Shown piece after piece: positions 38,877 to 50,948 of a stretch of DNA of 64,000 nt. The translations under genes were made by a program, and so were the position numbers. The stretch covers positions 3,573,001 through 3,637,000 of the forward strand of contig JAUCMP010000030.1 of the NCBI GenBank assembly GCA_030770545.1. Direction: 5' to 3'. Each line of letters starts with the position of its first letter. Within the stretch, counting starts at the first letter, position 1. Below the pieces are notes generated by a model, which was given only the letters and a program-made list of their open reading frames with translations, did no database searches and was not told the origin of the DNA. The DNA is from Macropodus opercularis. Taxonomy: Eukaryota > Chordata > Actinopteri > Anabantiformes > Osphronemidae.

Positions 38877-40140
38877 TCAGTGAATGAAGGAGGTTCCAGC
38901 ATCTAAGCCTGTAGCAGCTGAACTAAGAGATGGATCAGAGAAACCAGAACCATCTGGAACCATCAGCTTTGTCAGAAAGGAAGGTTTCAGCCTAGTTTTA
39001 AAGCAGAGAGGACGTCTGCTGCTAGAACCTGAACTGGAAGCTGGTTCCACATAGAGGAGCTTGGAGCTAAAGGCTCTGCCTCCCGTTCTACAGGTAGAAA
39101 CTCTAGGAACCACCAGTAGACCAGCTCTGAGAAGCAAGGTTCTGTTGGAGCAGAAGGAGCCATGAGGTCTAAGACAAGACGGAGCTTTATTATGAAGAGC
39201 TTTGTAGGTGAGGAGGAGAATTTAATTCTATCTATTTAATTCTATTTGACAGGACAGAGAAGCTAATGTAGAGAAATGTGACGTCTCTTCCTGAGTCCAG
39301 TCAGACTCTGGCTGCAGCATTTGAATTAACTGGAGGCTTTTAAAGAGTCATTGGTTCAAACTATGAGCAGGGAGACACAGTCGTCCAGCCTGGAGGAACT
39401 AATGCAGGGATTCATGTTTCAGCATCACTCTGTGAGAGGATGCTCCTCATTTTAGCAACATTCCTCAGGTGGAAGTAGGAGGTTTAGAGATTCTATAATG
39501 TAGGATGTAAAGGAGAGAACTGGGTCAAAGATGACACCAAGGTTCCTACAGTAGAACCTGAAGCTAACGTTATGTCATCCAGAGGAACAACCTGATTCAA
39601 TAATGAGTCTCTGTGGTTTTAGCACCAATAACAATAACCTCAGTTTTATCTGAATTCAGTTGTAGAAAGTTATGGGACATCCAGGATTTGATATCATTTA
39701 AAAAAGTCTGAAGTTTGACTAATTGGTTTGTTTCCTCTGGTTTCATGGACAAATATAACTGAGTATCATCTGCATAGCAGTGGAAATTTATAGAATGTTT
39801 TCTAATAATATTACCAAGGGGACACATGTAAAGACTGAAACGTATTGGACCAAGCACAGAACCCTGTGGAACTCCAAAGTTAATTCCTGTGCGGATGGAA
39901 GCTTGATCATGAACATGAACAAACTGGAATCTGTTCAACAGATGAGACTTAAACCATCCAGTGCTTTTCCTTTAATCCAACTATGTTCCAGTCTCTGTAG
40001 TAGAATCTTGTGATCTATCGTATCAAATGCTGAACTAAGATCTAACAGGACAAGGACAGAAACTAGACCATTGTCTGAAGCTGTGAGAAGATCATTAGTG
40101 ACTCTAATCAGAGCTGGTTCTGTGCTGTGTAAATTACTCC
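38877..40140 (-). mobile_element. LINE fragment (L2/Rex1-like), copy B, with reverse transcriptase motifs
   Basis: Read on the minus strand it keeps the order of reverse transcriptase motifs: a SAFDTIDH block near 40,020, GVPQGSVLGP near 39,870, and the catalytic YADDTQLYLS near 39,760. The ORF2 C-terminal WNQLP region follows at about 39,010-39,060. Stops and shifts interrupt the frame and the 5' end is missing. The 38.88-39.47 kb part is nearly identical to copy C at 58.74-59.28 kb. Confidence 0.85.
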
Positions 40141-40559
40141 ATCTGAAGCGGTTCTCCGCTAAACAGCTCGTTCATTCTTTGCTCAGTGGACGTGTGTTTG
40201 TAGTCTGTCTGTGTGGTAGAGAACGTTAGTGTCCAACACTGAAGAACAAACACAAACGCAGAACAAGGTGCCCACATTTACACACACTTAAATCACACTT
40301 TGCCTCGGATTTTAAAAAGTTAAGATCAGTGTTTTTTTCCTTTAAACAGCTTCAATGTGTCGCTGCTTTCCACAAATAAGAAGGCAGACAACAGTAGCAT
40401 GACAGTAACATGTACAAACTGACGCGGGCATTAGCGCCATTCAGCCCTGAGCAGAGGCATCCCAGCATGCCCGCTGACCCACAGCTTTTATGAAACGCCT
40501 TCTGAAGACGCCAATTACTGCTACTTTTGCTGCTTTCCCTTCTCTTTCTCCCAACACAG

Positions 40560-40830
40560 GGATCCCGTGTGCAGACTCCACACCGTGGAAGCAGAATGCA
40601 CATATTTAGCCACTGTTGTGGCCAGAAATGTCACGCTGATTGAAATTATGGCCTGGAACAATGATAATTGTCCCCTCTGCTGAACTTCTTCACTGTCAGC
40701 GAATCAAGCAGCGCAGGCTTCAAAGGCTCAGTGTGTGTGGGAGCGTTGACCTGTGGAGGGACTCACACGTGGATGAATTATGGCCCAGGGCTGACAGGCC
40801 GTAACGCACCACTTCTCTCCAATATTCAAC
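40560..40830. promoter_or_regulatory. Candidate enhancer with an inverted SOX site pair
   Basis: Unique sequence containing acaatgataattgt at 40658-40671, two SOX cores in inverted orientation with a 4-base spacer, the geometry used by SOX dimers. Nearby blocks (tgaattatggcc, gaaattatggcc) repeat a shared word. Inference only. Confidence 0.35.
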
Positions 40831-40844
40831 AGAATATTCCCATT

Positions 40845-40864
40845 TATTATTATTATTATTATTT
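40845..40864. repeat. (TTA)n microsatellite
   Basis: Short run of tta/att triplets. Confidence 0.9.
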
Positions 40865-42039
40865 TTCCTTTGTACATTTTACAGTTTCTTAGCATTTTGA
40901 ATGACATTTATTAGTTGAATGTCTTTATCATGTTGCATGATGGATGGGAGGTGACGGAAGAGGCCTTGGCTTGGACATGTACAGGCACAAACCACTGGCC
41001 CATGTCGTCCAGTTCAGACCTACACCTGCATGAAACAACAACTCTTAATTTAGAAACAATACAGTTTGGCTGTAATCCTGAACTTTGAGTGTTGTTGTAC
41101 TATATAGACGAGAAAAGGCAAGTACGACTTTTTGATTGTGTGCCTGGCTTTGAGACCTGACTGCAGGTGTGAGCATGAACCAGTTTTGACCTTGCTTACG
41201 ACATTATTGACACCTCACATCTTCAACAGTCAGACAGAACAGGCATCTGGTTCTTCATCATCTATAAATGCATCTGGACTTCCTCAACTGTTCTTAAGGA
41301 GAGAAATCTCCACAAGCTCATGAAGAAAGCAGAAGCCCTTGTAGAGGTCAAGACTCCAGACATGGAATTCGGTGAAAAGCAAATGACTGTGTTAAACAGG
41401 TTCTGCAGCAGGCAGAGAGTCCATGAAGCAACAGATCCAACAGGACGAGGCACAAACAGAAGCCGGTTAAAAGCTGGGACAAAATCAGATACAACACTAG
41501 GTCTGGCAACGGCGAGGATGGGTTGAGTACGAGCATTAGAGGCAGGATTAGATTAGATTAGACAGGTTGTAGGCAGGAGGGATCCAGTGACAAAGACAGG
41601 AAGCGATGCGGACCACTGCTTGTTCAGGAGAAGGCAAAGGCAGAAGGCTACTGCGTTCAGCCGGACTCTCACCAAAGCAGCGCTGCATCCTGCACTGATG
41701 ACACGCCGAGCCTGGCTCATCAGGGCTCTGAGGGAAGTGGTCCGTGTGTGGATGAACCCTGCTCCCTCTCTCTACCCTTCTTAAAACATAAGCATGTCCC
41801 ACTTACAAGGTTCTGGAACGTGACCTCGGGTGTTGCCACACCCTCATGTGGTTGTGGCCTTTACTTTTACTGCCACTTTCCGTTCAAGACTTATGGACCC
41901 AGTTTGGCTCCATGTGATGGCAGGTAGGAGCGTGGACAGTTCCGCAGCAAGGTAATGCTTTGATACAAAGGAGTATGGATTCATCCATGCATACATATGC
42001 AACTACATGCAACAATGAAGAAAAAGCTGTTTGAATAAA

Positions 42040-42350
42040 TCCATGTACACTATGCTACGGGTGGCACGGTGGTGTGGTGGTGAGCACTGCTGCTTACAGC
42101 AAAAAGGACCTGGGTTTGAGGTCTCTGGCTTCCTCCCACAGTCACAGGTTATGCAGTCAGGTCAGCTAGAGACTCAAAAAGCTGTGAGTGGTTTTGTCTA
42201 TATATATGTGGACGAAGACCTGCCCAGGGTTCACCCACCAACAGCTGGAATAGGCTCCGGTGTCCAGCATCATGCTACAAGAAGCGAGCCCGTGGTAAAA
42301 GACACGACTGGCAGCTTACGGGGCACGAGGCTGGGAGTCTGACTGTGGAA
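42040..42350 (+). mobile_element. tRNA-like short interspersed element, copy 2
   Basis: It begins gggtggcacggtggtgtggt, then gagcactgctgcttacagca, then ggcttcctcccacagtcac, and ends ggaataggctcc. This is the same box order as the 27.4 kb copy, with a tRNA-like head. It is diverged and noncoding. Confidence 0.7.
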
Positions 42351-42979
42351 AGGCTGGAGTACGTATAGTAGGACTGTACAGGGGAAAGCCTATAAAATCA
42401 CAGTGACGATACTGCAGAATGGTAGAACGTAAGTAAAGCTGCCAGCTGTGACACCATGGCTCACAACAGAGCCATTCAAACTTTCCAGCAGACGTCTAAA
42501 TGTTAGTGCTCGTCTGGGTTGGTCTGCAGACTGGTAGGAACCCGAATCCAAACCATGAACCCGAACATCCTTTTAGAAGGTTCTGTAGAGCGAGGTAAGG
42601 TCTGTCTGCAGGTTATTCAGACTGGTCTCGATCGGCTCTGCAGCTGGAGCACCTGCTTCTCATAGGTTTGGCAGGTCTTATCGCTAACAGTCTAGTAAAC
42701 CGCTGCTTCTAGGGTAACTTGTGTCACCAATGGTTCCTACAAAACAGAACACAGAGACCAGAACGGTCACGTTAAGTCTGCATTACCTGGTAGAACAGAA
42801 CCGACAAAAACATAACAGCACACACCAGGAGCCCAGCTGGAGCTGGCTGACACCCAGCAGGTGCCAGTAAAAGCCGTTTCCTACTTATTACTACAGAGTA
42901 GGAACACGGACTGCGCTTGTCTGGTAGTGGCGGCACTGAATGACCTCACACATAGTGTTGTATGGACGGCATGCGGCAC

Positions 42980-43000
42980 TGACCCCTGACCCCTGACCCC
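42980..43000. promoter_or_regulatory. Three tandem TGACCCC half-sites (DR1 spacing)
   Basis: TGACCCC is repeated three times with a 7-bp period; on the minus strand this is GGGTCA with 1-base spacers. RXR, HNF4 and COUP-TF type receptors use DR1. It could also be a chance tandem triplication. Confidence 0.35.
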
Positions 43001-43370
43001 TGCCACTCGTGAGCAGCTCTTGCCATCATGTTCATCAGACCCCCAGTGTTACGGCCAAACAACCTCACAATGAAAATGCCTCCACATTTCCTTGGTTTCA
43101 CAAACACGGACTGAAACAAAAAGCCCTTATCGGACCTGCGTATTATTCACCGTGTTAATTGAAGGGAAAATAAATGTATTGTGCATCTCGACTGTGCTGT
43201 TAAAACAAGATAAGACCCACGTGAGCCAGTATGAGGCAGCGGCCATTGAATGAATTGTTTAATAGAGAAAGTGTGAACAAGTTGGAAACAGTTCTTTCCC
43301 TCTTTGGGCTGAGTCATGTGACCCATGTGGCAGTCCCCCTGAACATTTCACTGATTGTCACTGATGCTGG

Positions 43371-43868
43371 TGTTACCGGCACCAGACCTCTGGGAATCTG
43401 GACCTGCAGCAAGCGATACACAGGCTGGGAAACAGTAGATCCAGGAAGAGCAGACGTTCTCAGTGTCTCGCCCAAGCGAGTGCTCATTTATTAATGCACA
43501 ACTCAGGTTCAAATTATATTAATGAAAACAAAAACGTTGCGCCATATTTAATAAGACATATTTATGTGTCTATACATACGTACACAATACAAGTGTAGTA
43601 TGAAAATATGAATTTAAACTTATGGTCTTTGGGTTAATCCGTGTCCTCTGCTCCCTGACGCCACACTTCAACCGTCTGTAGCAGCGCTAGCTAAATGCTA
43701 CAGCAGTAGCTGCCAGCTAGCTTCAACAACATATTGAACTCACATTCAGCTCTAATTCCAGTTGTGTGCTCAGTTCCATCATCAGCCATTTGTGTTGGTT
43801 AACCTGCAACCTGTCTGTGTTTAGTGTTTAGCATCTACCTCTGTCCTGTCCTATCCAGTGGAGAAACA
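43371..43868 (-). repeat. 3' LTR of the Ty3/gypsy element
   Basis: The plus-strand view starts TGTTACCGG and ends GAAACA, giving TG...CA ends and about 498 bp. Next to its inner end is a minus-strand purine run (gggaggaggg, 43869-43879), which fits the polypurine tract. Its outer 32 bp match the 5' LTR remnant at about 47,175-47,206 at most positions, and about 25 bp near 43,760 match about 47,238-47,262. Confidence 0.7.
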
Positions 43869-44402
43869 CCCTCCTCCCTAGTCAGTTCCTGTTTGCTCAA
43901 TCATCTCTAGGTCAAGTCCGAGTGCCAGAGAGGAGTCCGTGATCCGTGCACCACAGTTCGTTCCAATCCTGTTCCATCCTGGGGAAGCTGGAGAGACCCC
44001 CAGTGATTCTGTTGGTTCCTCGTATGTTGCAGCGTGCAATCAACAGCTTCATCTGTCACCTGGTTCTCCTGTGGTTCTGTTGCTGATATGTCAACAGATC
44101 CTGGCGGCTCTGCTTGTAGTGGGACTGTAACTGGTGTTGGTGTACTCTTCTGCTATACGTCATCTGTCTCAGTGGCTGAAACTGTGGAGCTACAGCTCTA
44201 AGCTCACTGTGTGGTGTTGTCTGAGGAATACAAGGTTCAACCGTTGTCCTTTCATACACTGGTATGCTTCTGAAGCAGCAAGTGTGTCCTAGGCACACGC
44301 TGGTTGTGCTCTACTGGTTCCAAAGGCAAGTCATGTGAAGACAGCAGTAGGTTCTGGTGCAGGACACGTAAGGTTTTATCCCCAGTTTTATCCCCCTGCG
44401 CG

Positions 44403-44912
44403 CTATGCAAAGGACCACCGCCAACCCTTTCCACAACATGGTGCACACTCTTTTTTACCTGGGCCACCCCGCTCAGACATGTTTCTCACCAGTACACGGT
44501 CCCCTGGCTGCTCTATGGCACTTTTCACATGCCTGTCATAGTATTGCTTACCCTTAGCTGAACTCTTTCTGTTGTTTTCAGAAGCTATTTTATATGCTTC
44601 CCGCATCCAAGAGGCCCATGTCAAAAAGCAGATCTGACAGGTAGGCGTGGGAATCCTCCATAGAGGAGAAAGAATGGTGAATAACCTGTTGCCTCGTGTC
44701 TGGGACTGTTGTACGCATGCACAGTGTGGGGCAGATGGTTCTTCCACTGGGACTTTTTCTCCTCCTGCAGTGTGCGAAGCATCTGTAAGAGAGTCCTGTT
44801 CAGACGCTCCACTGGATTCCCCTGCGGGTGATACGGAGTGGTTCAAGAATGAGCTATTCCTGCAAACCGCTGGAGTGTCAGAAAGAGGCTGTTCTGGAAC
44901 TTCTACTATCAC
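44403..44912 (-). pseudogene. Integrase fragment of the Ty3/gypsy element
   Basis: It contains the part of integrase after the catalytic core. One piece reads VERLNRTLL-like (frame with MERLNRTLLQMLRTLQ) plus AYNSPRHEATGYSPF, followed after a frameshift by KQYYDRHVK and PGDRVLVRN, the small barrel near the C-terminus. The DDE catalytic centre is not present. At least two frame breaks separate the parts. Confidence 0.85.
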
Positions 44913-45099
44913 TTTGCTGATGGGAATATCTTCCCTGTGGGCAGCGTAGATGTTTTCAGGAGTGATGATGGGTTGGCTTCAAGAAGGTAAGCTGTCTGTA
45001 GTGAGGTGGGATGGCAGCATGTCATCCTCTTTCATCCAACTTTCCTCTCTGACATGGCCTTCTAGTTGCAAAGGATAATGTGGCAGCCTTTCACTTGCC

Positions 45100-45185
45100 T
45101 GGTATTTTATGGTGAAGTGGAAGTCGGCTAGCTCACCAACCCATCGATATCCGAGGTGTCCCTGTGGTGGGTCTATGGCTAGTTA
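45100..45185 (-). pseudogene. RNase H C-terminal remnant of the Ty3/gypsy element
   Basis: On the minus strand one frame reads RWVGELADFHFTIKY, the motif that ends the RNase H domain of Ty3/gypsy polymerases. The polymerase core expected upstream (about 45.2-45.4 kb) is absent. Confidence 0.8.
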
Positions 45186-45411
45186 CTACTACTACACTAG
45201 GAGCCTCTATGAGTTTAAGTGGCGTAACCTAATACCATGCTCTCTGAGACGGCACAGTACCCAAGTCTTCTCAAGTCTTCAACATGGTCTTGGGAGGAGC
45301 CATTACCATCTGAAAAATGTCGGGTCTCATTTCAGTAACTTCCTCCAGAATGCCTCAAACTGTCCTATTGTTGAGGTGAATGTCATGTTTAGTAATCTTC
45401 TGGATTGGAAT

Positions 45412-45700
45412 TTTAACTATCTTTGTTGGCCCTCTGGGGACATTTATTAATCTCACTGCCAATCTGAAATCCTGCCCATCCCTCAAAGGGAACGTCAGTG
45501 CCATTAGCTGCAGCCACTTGTAAAGACTTGTCAGGAAGGACTCAGGTGGCTGAATTTGAACATGAAAGTATTCTCCATTCAGGTTCTTCCCACCATGGGA
45601 GTCCAGCAGCACTGTGAGTGGACTCCCTTCATAGCGCATGAGACCATACATCGCTTCCCAGTGAACCGTGCTATGGGTTTCCTCAGTGGTGGCTGACATG
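45412..45700 (-). pseudogene. Retropepsin-like protease remnant
   Basis: One minus-strand frame carries an AANGTDVPFEGWAGFQI block typical of the second half of Ty3/gypsy proteases. A piece resembling the first half (ARFTGKRCMVSC) lies in another frame just upstream, with the active-site region shifted. It is non-functional. Confidence 0.7.
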
Positions 45701-45816
45701 TTCCGTTTCGTTGTTCAGCACTGGATCTTTTTGCGGGTGTAACCTGTGCGGGGGGATTCTCATGGTGGTGAATGGCTCCGTCTCCAGTGACCTCCCCCCG
45801 GCGTCTTCCTTTGCAG

Positions 45817-45858
45817 ACAGCCGATAGCTCGATGTCCAGCCTGGCCACAAATGAAGCA
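45817..45858 (-). pseudogene. CCHC zinc knuckle of Gag
   Basis: The minus-strand frame gives CFICGQAGHRAIGC, an exact CX2CX4HX4C zinc knuckle, followed by basic residues. This marks the nucleocapsid end of Gag in the retrotransposon. Confidence 0.85.
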
Positions 45859-47156
45859 GCGAGGACAAGTCATTTTGTTTCACTGCACACAGTCACTGGT
45901 CTGGTCTGACCATCTGTGCCAAGTGTTGCTGGTCTACTGGCTTTGCGGCATCACTGTCTTGGTCAAGCTGAGCTGAGTTTTACTTGGACCAAAGCGTCTG
46001 ATTCTGTCTGCTTCCTCACTAGTGGATTTTGTGATTTATCATCACTAACCTAAGGATCAGTTAGAAGAGACTTGAGATCATGCCTAACATAGCTGTTCTT
46101 ATCATTCAACCCCTGGTTGACCTTCAATGTCTGACGAAATGTACCCTGTACTAGCTTCCTGTCATAGTGGAACTCTGCACCCGGCTGCTGTGACTCAAAA
46201 AGTACACGCTGCTCTAACCCAATGATACGATGGTACTTAGCTCTTGAAAGAGCTCCGTCCTGTTTTTATCTCTGATATGAGAGAGTAGAAACCTTTTTCT
46301 TCTACAGTCAAGTCATCTTTGCTACTCAACATCTCTCTGAATACTATAAGAATTAATTCAGGCTCAAAAAACCTTCTCGCACACCTTCATCTCTTTGTTT
46401 ACGTAGACTATTGTATGAGTCAGAAATGTGTCCACTATGTAGCTTCTGTGCTTTCTGCGTGAGAGCAGTGCTGCAGCATCACTAGACCGTATTACCTGGT
46501 CTCCTGTCCTGGAATACGGACTATTTTTACCACAAGGGACACCAGCCGCACGTTGGGTGTGTCTTGGCTGACTCTGCGGTGGCAGGGCTCCTGACTCTGG
46601 CCGCTCTTCCTACATGTGATAAATGTCTCTGGCCTCCGCGGGAGCGTCATCGCAACTGTTGCTATGCGGTGCTGGTGGATGCATAGGAATACCTCTGTCC
46701 ACTTTGGTTGGTGTTGTTGGCTGGGTTGTTCAGGACATGGTGGGTGTGGCATCTTCTCCTGGATTGGTGACTCTGGCATCAGCGCAGGTGTAGCCTACAC
46801 CTTTGATTCCACCAGCACCTGTGGGTGGATCAGATCACTCAGTGTGTCATTGAGGAGGAGCTGAGTCACACCTTCATCTTCCAGGGCTCTCAGTTTCTCG
46901 CTCCTACTGTGGTCAATAGTCAGGTCATACAGTTCTGGTTCGCTCAAATCCTCAGTAAGGCCGGTCACGCTGCCGTCATCGACTGTAGTTGTGAACGTCT
47001 GCAGATCTTGCTGAGATTTGACAACCTCTTCTGAATTCTGAAGATTAGCGTCGCCGCGGCATGACAGTAGCCGTCATGTGACACGCAGCCTTCTCTCTTT
47101 GGACACGGGTTCACATCAGTTTCTACTGTACTTTGCTGGGCGGTTGCACTGGCCAA

Positions 47157-47174
47157 ATCCCGGACGAGCCCGGA
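47157..47174 (-). other. Primer binding site, tRNA-Pro type
   Basis: The minus strand reads tccgggctcgtccgggat, which matches 16 of 18 bases of the tRNA-Pro primer site known from murine leukaemia-type retroviruses (recalled). It lies directly after the 5' LTR remnant, as expected. Confidence 0.6.
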
Positions 47175-48065
47175 CGTTACTGGTACCAGACCTCTGGGAG
47201 TCTGCACCCCCTGCTGCCCGTGTGCGACACAGCACCCGTTGTGTGCTCAGTTCCATCGTCAGCACATAACTCTAATTCTAATGGCTCAAAACAAACTATG
47301 GGGTTTTTTCTTTATGCCCACACTAAATTATTTGCTACTACACTGACATTACTAATTCAAGCGATAAAGGTCAGAGGTCAAACATGTGCAAGTCAAGCAT
47401 ACACAACGTGAGTGTAAACGTGTGTGTGTAATTGTAGTGAGCTGCATTAACAAAGAATTATATTTTATATCAAGATATTAAAATGATGGAACCACCAAGA
47501 AACCCACAGACCTGTGACTTCAGGGTTATTAGTTCAGAGAATATGTGGAACTATGGTTTGTTGAGTTTGTGCAGTGAGATCATTGCACCATGACTCACAT
47601 TAGTAAACTCCATATCAGGTCAGGTGTCGGCACAGAAAGTCTAAACATGATTACACATGTTTCTCTAATTGGTTTGTGTCCTACATCCTAGTTCGGTAAC
47701 AACTCCACCCTGACCACAAACGACTGGAACAAACCTGTCAGTAGCCACATTATTACACCAGCTGACCAGAGAGCACAGCAGCTCACACTGATGAACAGGT
47801 GTCACTCACCAAACCGCAGATCAACGCACACCAACATGTGACGTTCAATTCACTTTATTTATGTACAATTTACAACAAATGTCATCTCAAGAATATAGAA
47901 ACCCATCACATCCCACACTGAGTAATATTTTAACTGAAACCAAATCGAATGAACCTCTTCTATTTTTGATTTACTTGGTTGACTGTGGAGTCTGTCTGGT
48001 CTGTGTGTGTGAGTTGTCGTCTGTGTCTATACTATCAGCAGAACCAGGCTCATGTGCGTACAATA

Positions 48066-48389
<324 letters not shown>

Positions 48390-48392
<3 letters not shown>

Positions 48393-48645
48393 CACCCCAA
48401 CCGGTCAAGGCAGATGTTCTCCCACTGATCCTGGGTCTGCTGGAGGTTTCTTCCTCTATAGATTTTTTCCACTGTTGCTACTAAAATGTACAATTTATTG
48501 ATTGGCTCCAATTCAAAGCTGCTTTATGTGGATTTGTGGGTTTAATTGTGTCAGGTCTTAAACCTTCCTTGTAAAGAGCCTTGAGATAACTGATGTTGTG
48601 AATTGGTGCTATATAAATAAAGTTGAATTGAATTGAATACAACGA
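48390..48645 (+). mobile_element. LINE/SINE 3' tail
   Basis: It contains ctggaggtttcttcctctat, ccttgagataactgatgttg, and ends with tgctatataaataaagttg and repeated ttgaa units. These are the usual 3' end of fish L2-type elements. The coding part is absent. Confidence 0.65.
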
Positions 48646-48929
48646 CTATAAGTACAAGTGCAGCAATACCAACACCATGATGACATCATTTGTGAAGACA
48701 TAAATAAATGAATACATACATAAGAGGAAGGTATATCATAACATAACACATATGCACATTGTTGCTCATATAGTTTGTTCTATTACCCCAAAACAGTGAA
48801 ACAACATCATTCACCGCTTGTGGTGATACAAGCATTGGTGCCCAGTGCCACTAGCAGAAACCAGGGTGATGGGGGAAGGTGGTGAGTGTGTCCCTACCGT
48901 CCCAATGAAAGGACCCAGTAACCAGTGCG

Positions 48930-49150
48930 CCACACACCCCTCAGGCAGCCGAGTTCCTTCAAACACTGTGAGCTAGTGAACCTGGAAGAACTGCTGCTGT
49001 TTGAAGGCAGAGGTGGTCACAGCAAATACTGATGGGATTTAGATTCTCTGCTGTTCATTCACTGCATTTATGAAAATAAATGTTCAACACTTCCATTTCT
49101 GAAAGCTTTCTTTGGTTACAGCATTCATTCACACCTGTCTGCACAGGACT
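48930..49150 (+). mobile_element. Tc1/mariner-like remnant, second copy
   Basis: It shares gagttccttcaaacactgtg, gaagaactgctgctgtttga and atgaaaataaatgttcaac with the 12.5 kb copy, and continues further to gcattcattcacacctgtct, near the usual end of the element. No intact transposase is present. Confidence 0.7.
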
Positions 49151-50129
49151 GTATATGTAAATGGTGAAGCTTGAAATTACATTCCCTTTGTTGGAAGCAG
49201 TATCAAGATATATATATGGCTTATAGCTGAGATTGATATCAGAAATCAGACCTGTATCAGATCTACGACCTTATGCAACATTTGAAAAAAATCTAATTTG
49301 TCGTCAGACTTCTTTGACTCACACAAGAGCAAAGACAGAGAGAAACCCAGCAAACACCTGCCGTCTTACTCGTAGACCTGTTGTCATCGGCGCGTCAGGG
49401 TGAGCGACACTTCAACGCTTAAACGGTCTCAAGGTCAAACACTTGTTTCATTGGGACAGGCAGTATCATTTCAGTCTGGCCGTCTGTTCGCAGGCTCACT
49501 GTGAATATCCTGTCAGTCAGCGAGGACAGGAAACAGGCAGCCAGTGCGTTGTCTGCCTGGCTCTGCTGGGACGCAGGGCTCAGGCCTGTCAGGTGGGGGT
49601 CAGCCAGGTGAGGCAGACAGGGGAACAAAGAATCAGCAACAATCACTCGCCTCCTCCTCCTCCATCCCGTCTGCCTTCCCTTCCCCTCAGAACAATCACC
49701 AGCAGGAACAGGAACAGGAAGTGATGTAGAGAGGAGGGTGATCTAACCAGGGCAATTCCTCTGGTCAGACGGGGAAAGGAGAAGGTAGAGACAAGCATGG
49801 AAATGAGAAAAGATAGAAGAGGATGGCAGGGCATCCTGTGCGGGCTTCCTATTTATAGACCATCCCAGACTTCAACATGTTGCCTGTGGTTGTAGTGAAC
49901 AACATCTACTGTGGCAGTGGTAACGTACATATGAGTGTGAACAGTAATTCATATATAGACTGATATATAGACTCAGGTATATTAGTTGGTTAATGTTTTG
50001 TAGGTTTACGGGTTATTTTTCTGCTCTGTGGTGGATGATGATGTTATTCTAGGAATTATACATGACCACTAATATTCACATCCAGAGTCACTCTCTATAA
50101 TTCTTCCAAGTGTTTTGATTCTAAATGCA

Positions 50130-50830
50130 GCTCGTCCTGCTGACAGATGTCAAAGTTGCGCCGTGACCGCCCTGTGCACGGTGATCCCAGCTTCCGTGTT
50201 GTTATTTTGACTAAAGCAGGGCTGACCGTGTCTTCCCTCTGTCTTCCTTGGGAATGCAAGCAGGCATGTGGCATTGGGAGTCAGCAGGCCATTCCAGCTC
50301 TCATAGCACAAAGACAAGCATGTGGCACTTGACAACGATGCCCAATGAACGACGCGTGTTCCCACAAGCCTCAGCGGCCGTGCCTTTTAAGACGCGGCTG
50401 AGAGGTCCCTGCCCTGAAAGGCGACACTTCCTTGCGTCTTTTCTTTCTCCACACTTGCGGACTCTTGTCTGTCCTCGGCTGCTAATTTCCATCACACTTT
50501 CTCTTCTGAGCAGTGGGACGAGCCTGAGCTGTGTGTTATTAATACTATTGTTAACTGCACACTCAAGGCTGGCCTCCTCAATTCAGCTCATCGTGTTACG
50601 GGTATATTGTGCACAACAGAGAAATTGCCAGTCCTGCTTTATATAATATCATCTATAAATATCAGAGGCAATGCCTTGGCCAATTATGGTGTGATTGTCA
50701 CAGTGTGTCTGGCCACGGTCTGCCAGACGTTCTTCTTGATCTAAGAGCTTGAAGTGTCATTTGTGACCCTGAAGATGAAGCAGTAGATTATTTTAATGGT
50801 GCATTCTAGAAATGAGTAATCACTGTGTGT
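50130..50830. promoter_or_regulatory. Candidate conserved noncoding block upstream of snrpe
   Basis: Unique sequence with no repeat, no open frame of note and dense words such as caaggctggcctcctcaatt and gccaattatggtgtgattgt. Texture suggests a conserved element; not testable here. Confidence 0.3.
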
Positions 50831-50934
50831 CAGACTAGGAACAGTCTCACATGCAAGTTTCCACACACCAGATAAACTGCTACAGCTTAATTTGCCCACA
50901 TCTGTCAAACTGCAGGAAGATTTGATGTGACGCA

Positions 50935-50948
50935 GCGACCTCTAGCGG
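50935..50948 (-). promoter_or_regulatory. CTCF-like motif (12/14), reverse orientation
   Basis: Minus strand ccgctagaggtcgc, 12 of 14 core positions. It lies about 0.55 kb upstream of snrpe and in convergent orientation to the strong motif at 6971. Confidence 0.4.

Larger units (their letters stand above)
43371..47290 (-). mobile_element. Decayed Ty3/gypsy LTR retrotransposon
   Basis: In element orientation (minus strand) the order is: rearranged 5' LTR remnant (about 47,290-47,175), primer binding site (47,174-47,157), gag-like proline-rich region (about 46.8-46.5 kb), CCHC zinc knuckle (45,858-45,817), protease piece (about 45.6-45.42 kb), RNase H end (about 45.18-45.1 kb), integrase C-terminal half (about 44.83-44.4 kb), polypurine tract, and 3' LTR (43,868-43,371). 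The order PR-RT/RH-IN is typical of Ty3/gypsy. The reverse transcriptase core and the integrase catalytic core are missing, so the internal region is only about 3.3 kb and cannot be autonomous. Many frameshifts are present. Confidence 0.85.

Noticed and set aside
44621..44812. Domesticated integrase gene
   Set aside because: The frame is short, interrupted and flanked by the matching LTR element parts, and the catalytic core is absent.
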